In this document: positions 61,871 to 64,000 of the stretch, piece after piece
Layout of the letters: each line of letters begins with the position of its first letter
How positions within the stretch are numbered: position 1 is the first letter of the stretch
Assembly: GCA_025642065.1 (NCBI GenBank)
Contig: JAODUP010000012.1
Coordinates: 2,098,501 to 2,162,500 of the forward strand
Direction: 5' to 3'
Length of the DNA: 64,000 bases
Source of the DNA: Paralvinella palmiformis
Taxonomy: Eukaryota > Annelida > Polychaeta > Terebellida > Alvinellidae
Program-made: the position numbers and the translations under genes
Notes under the pieces: generated by a model
Told to the model about the DNA's origin: nothing
The model's database searches: none
The model's input: only the letters and a program-made list of their open reading frames with translations

Positions 61871-63766
61871 GATGGTTTGCACTAGCCAAAGTAGACGGAT
61901 TAGTTAGTCTGGAGCGGAAGAGAAACCTTTACCTACCTCTCCTTGACGGAAAAGATATTTACAATCCGCCAGCAGAAATCTACGTCTCTATGTGAGCCAT
62001 TTTATTCGTAAATGTCGCCGAAAGATGACCGTAAAGCCAAACAAGGCTCAGTTAATATACCTACTGTATAGGTCGTCTGTTGTAATTAGTTCCGTAGTCG
62101 GTTGTGTGGTGGGAAATCTGCACGCCTGGTTGATGATAGCGTTCAACTTCGATGCTACTTGATCGAACTGGTCGACCAGGAAGACGTCGTCTTCCCTCGA
62201 CACCATCGACCTCAGCGTGACGAAGTCGATGTTCTTCGTGACGCCAATTCCTATTATTGTTACCCCGGCGTCCAGGAGGAGGCGCACGTCGCCTGCAAGC
62301 CGATCCACGTCCACCGTCGGCACGCCGTCAGTCAGAATGATTACGAGATCCCTGACGGATATCCTATTCGATTTGCTGTTGATGTAGTCCAGACGGACTT
62401 GTCTGAAGCCCCCGGATGTGTTGGTAGAGCCCCCTTGGTACGCCAGAGTGGACAGCCTGGACAAGTATTCCTCTTCTGTCAGTCGTTCTTCGAAGCGAAT
62501 CTTGCTTTCTGCGAACGTGCTAAACGTGACGACGCCGACCTGTACGTCAGCCAGATTTGGAATACGGGATACTATATTTTTCAGGAGATCTTTAATCACC
62601 GACCAGTTGTTCGGGTCGTCGTCCTGGATACTTCCCGATGAGTCGACGAGGAGTACCATGTCCAGTGGACAGGCTACATCGATCAACAGTCGGGAACAAT
62701 GTATTGCAACACACCATTAAATCCGTGTATCTGTGTGTGTGTGTGTGTTCGCGCGCGGGTGTGCGTGCTCGTGTGTGCGTTTGTGTCTGCGAGCACACGC
62801 GCGTGTGTGCTTGTAAAACTGCACAAAATTAACGAGGTAAGCGCTTAGGCTGGTTAATGACATGCAGAGATTAATGTTTAGTCAACACGTAACCATCTCC
62901 CTTTAGGCAATATTAAAGAGTAATACGTGATTGGTGGTTAATATAATCAACACCACTCTCCGATAACCATATCATTATAATTGTCAATAATTGGATGCCG
63001 AAGCGTTTCAAAGTGATAATAATCATTTCACGTTTCACGACTAATTAACTCGTACTGAAGATCAAAACGTTTAATATAATCGCTGCTATCATTTTACTAG
63101 TATGGATGGTAATAGATAACAAGATTATCTGTACAGGTAACATCCGGTAGCATGTCTCTACGCTACTGGATCTTTCTACTCACTGATTGGAACCGGTTTA
63201 GGCGTCGGGATGGGAGTATTGGTTGGCTCCGGTGCTGGCGTTGTAGACGACGAACAGATGCCGAGGCTGGCAAAGTCGAGGGAATTCATCAGCTGATTGA
63301 AGCTGTTGATGTAGATGTTTCTATCTCTGCCCGGTGCCGTGATTGATTCCAGCTGAATTCGATTCACTTGGTTGCCAACTCCAATCACTGGAGGACACAG
63401 AAATAGGTTTGCATCGATTATAAAGATGCCTGTATGTATTCGAACGCGCTCGAACGCACGCATAGGCGCGCGCGCGTACACACATAATTTAGCACTGTTT
63501 GCGTACTCACCGATTATTTGGTCTGCCTTATCTTGGAGACTAGTAATTGCCCCAGTGAGGTAGGGGTTTGTGGATGGTTTGGCTGACACCATTATGACAA
63601 TGTTCTTCTCATTCCTCCTGTATCCTCCTGCCTCAGTGAAAACAACGTTGGCTGCCGAGTTCAGGCCACCAGCCATGTCTGCTTGGCTCGTACCCTGATA
63701 AGTGATCTGATTTATTTTGGTTATCATGGTCGTAATATCCATAATATCGTTCAAATCAAAGGCAAC
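53923..63766 (-). CDS. Gene A: tandem VWA-domain protein, 3' part (5' end outside window)
   Basis: Seven exons (complement): 63511-63766, 63184-63387, 62065-62673, 60490-61104, 57408-57992, 54597-55244, 53923-54512. They total 3507 nt, or 1168 residues, and run in from beyond the right edge. Six VWA domains follow one another; domains 2-6 are one exon each, with phase 1 at every domain boundary. DSSGS, TNT(T/S/A) and TDG MIDAS motifs are intact in domains 2-6. Domain 1 is split by a phase 1 intron and has MVSAKPS where TDG is expected. Thr/Pro linkers join domains. Known relatives by architecture are collagen VI-, matrilin- or shell-matrix-type multi-VWA proteins; role in this animal is inference. 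Same strand and direction as gene B, whose terminal exon it resembles. Confidence 0.85.
54597..55244 (-). CDS. Gene A exon (VWA 5 with TPAP repeat linker)
   Basis: 648 nt, phase 1-1, acceptor TCTGACAG|GT, donor TCCT|GTAAGT. CPVDMVLLVDSSGSIKD, GGDTNTALG, IVLTDGHP. The C-terminal linker repeats Thr-Pro-Ala-Pro five times with near-identical 12 bp DNA units at 54609-54668. Confidence 0.9.
54609..54668. repeat. 12 bp coding minisatellite
   Basis: GGAGTCGGCGCG-type unit on the plus strand, about five copies, encoding TPAP on the minus strand. Prone to copy-number change without frameshift. Confidence 0.85.
55551..55778 (-). other. Possible extra exon(s) between VWA 4 and VWA 5
   Basis: A 60-codon minus-strand frame ending CGTGCAG|GTATGC (phase 1) and a 42 nt segment TCTGCAG|GC...AAACCAG|GTATGT at 55551-55592 (phase 1-1, LSSRSSQNQLTKP). 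The two would be only 18 bp apart, so both cannot be used together. No domain recognised. Confidence 0.25.
55985..56065 (-). mobile_element. Possible tRNA-derived fragment
   Basis: The minus strand has GCTCGAATCCCAGCG, close to a box B, preceded by GTGGTCGGTATCCTAATG resembling box A. Probably a SINE or tRNA pseudogene inside the gene A intron. Confidence 0.35.
56654..56701. repeat. (AT)n microsatellite
   Basis: Dinucleotide tract in the VWA 4-VWA 5 intron. The rest of this intron (55245-57407) apart from the entries above shows nothing recognised. Confidence 0.95.
57408..57992 (-). CDS. Gene A exon (VWA 4)
   Basis: 585 nt, phase 1-1, acceptor CTGAACAG|GA. CALDFAFVVDSSGSIKD, GGSTNTTGA, LLITDGNV. 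The donor TCTA|GTGGAC is weak but keeps phase 1; an alternative is that readers find an RNA-supported site nearby. Confidence 0.82.
58036..58137. repeat. (GATA)n/(GA)n tract
   Basis: GATA units passing into GA-rich sequence 45 bp upstream (minus sense) of the VWA 4 acceptor; on the gene strand it is a long polypyrimidine tract. Confidence 0.9.
58275..58330. repeat. (AT)n microsatellite
   Basis: Dinucleotide tract in the VWA 3-VWA 4 intron. Confidence 0.95.
58795..58860. repeat. (AT)n microsatellite
   Basis: Dinucleotide tract, same intron. Confidence 0.95.
59067..59130. repeat. (AT)n microsatellite
   Basis: Dinucleotide tract, third within one 2.5 kb intron (57993-60489); I see no exon elsewhere in that intron. 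Confidence 0.95.
60490..61104 (-). CDS. Gene A exon (VWA 3)
   Basis: 615 nt, phase 1-1, acceptor TCGACAG|AA within a C-rich tract, donor CCAA|GTAGGT. CPLDLALLVDSSGSIKE, GDTNTTGA, LLMTDGRP, then a PTTPVPTTPAPP linker. Confidence 0.9.
61786..61867. repeat. (AT)n(CA)n(AT)n microsatellite
   Basis: Compound tract about 200 bp from the VWA 2 exon. Confidence 0.95.
62065..62673 (-). CDS. Gene A exon (VWA 2)
   Basis: 609 nt, phase 1-1, acceptor GATGTAG|CC, donor TACA|GTAGGT. CPLDMVLLVDSSGSIQD, GGSTNTSGG, IILTDGVP; MIDAS intact. Confidence 0.9.
62729..62812. repeat. (GT)n with alternating CG
   Basis: Purine-pyrimidine alternating tract (GT with GCGCGC blocks), Z-DNA-prone, just upstream (minus sense) of the VWA 2 exon. 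Confidence 0.9.
63184..63387 (-). CDS. Gene A exon (VWA 1 end plus linker)
   Basis: Acceptor GTCCTCCAG|TG, phase 1; IGVGNQVNRIQLESI matches the fifth strand of VWA domains. After the final Cys comes a Thr/Pro linker (TTPAPEPTNTPIPTPKPVPI). Donor ATCA|GTGAGT. Confidence 0.8.
63511..63766 (-). CDS. Gene A exon (VWA 1, middle part)
   Basis: Acceptor CCCCTAG|GTTGCC in phase 0, donor ATCG|GTGAGT in phase 1. Encodes VAFDLNDIMDI through LQDKADQII with the GTSQADMAGGL block. The DxSxS start of this domain must be in an exon beyond the window. IVIMVSAKPS replaces the usual ILITDG. Confidence 0.75.
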
Positions 63767-63908
63767 CTAGGGGAGAGAAAAAAGTACATTGTTACTGAAA
63801 CAGTAGAATACGATCGAGTGGTCACATTAACTTAATAATCCTTATGTTCTCTGTGAATCAAATCCCCACTAAAGTAAAAGAACAATGATTCCATCTATAA
63901 ACCTATAT

Positions 63909-63909
<1 letters not shown>

Positions 63910-63962
<53 letters not shown>

Positions 63963-63984
63963 GCGCGCGCCACACACACACACA
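63910..63984. repeat. (CT)n(CA)n microsatellite with CGCG block
   Basis: Compound tract at the right edge, in the gene A intron that precedes the first visible exon. Confidence 0.95.
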
Positions 63985-64000
63985 CTCTTTTTCTCTGTCT

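Noticed and set aside
62102..62641. Long plus-strand open frames opposite the VWA exons (also 57517-57882, 54295-54717, 60689-61006)
   Set aside because: They are antisense shadows of GC-richer coding exons on the minus strand; no domain, start context or splice sites support them.

Overview
This is animal nuclear DNA: AT-rich, intron-rich, crowded with (AT)n/(CA)n microsatellites and decayed transposons. The protein families and compact exons inside long introns fit a lophotrochozoan invertebrate, most likely a mollusc; this assignment is inference, because no species marker is present. There is no sign of bacterial operons, CRISPR arrays or organellar sequence.

Region 1 (about 1.2-19.4 kb) holds two head-to-head housekeeping genes. 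The minus-strand gene is SLX1, the GIY-YIG structure-specific endonuclease subunit. I could join five exons into a 277-residue open frame with canonical splice sites. The plus-strand gene, 405 bp away, is a fatty acid-binding protein (FABP) of 133 residues in the classic four-exon layout; its third intron uses a GC donor. SLX1 intron 3 contains a broken hAT transposase on the opposite strand. FABP introns contain SINE pieces and a roughly 1.5 kb terminal-inverted-repeat element.

Region 2 (about 19.4-32.5 kb) has no gene I can support. It holds several non-autonomous DNA elements: an 889 bp element with ~152 bp inverted termini (23.0-23.9 kb), a ~2.4 kb element with ~370 bp inverted arms (24.7-27.1 kb), and a relative of the FABP-intron element.

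Region 3 (32.6-48.7 kb, minus strand) is a complete gene model for a secreted protein, called gene B here: signal peptide, one PAN/apple-like module, an array of 18-33 nt microexons, two further PAN-a/PAN-b module pairs, and a C-terminal von Willebrand factor A (VWA) domain with the MIDAS metal-site motifs. Every intron is phase 1, so every internal exon is a symmetric cassette. Its 6.7 kb intron 2 carries remnants of a trypsin-like serine protease on the plus strand and a LINE reverse transcriptase relic on the minus strand.

Region 4 (53.9 kb to beyond the right edge, minus strand) is gene A: the 3' part of a gene encoding at least six VWA domains in tandem, most of them one exon per domain. 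Its last coding exon and that of gene B are both 590 bp, end a few residues after the last domain Cys, and resemble each other closely. The two genes are therefore tandem, same-strand paralogs that differ in what they place in front of the shared VWA terminus. Extracellular adhesion or matrix proteins (shell matrix, collagen-VI/matrilin-like or hemocyte adhesion) are the likely role class; the exact role cannot be read from sequence.
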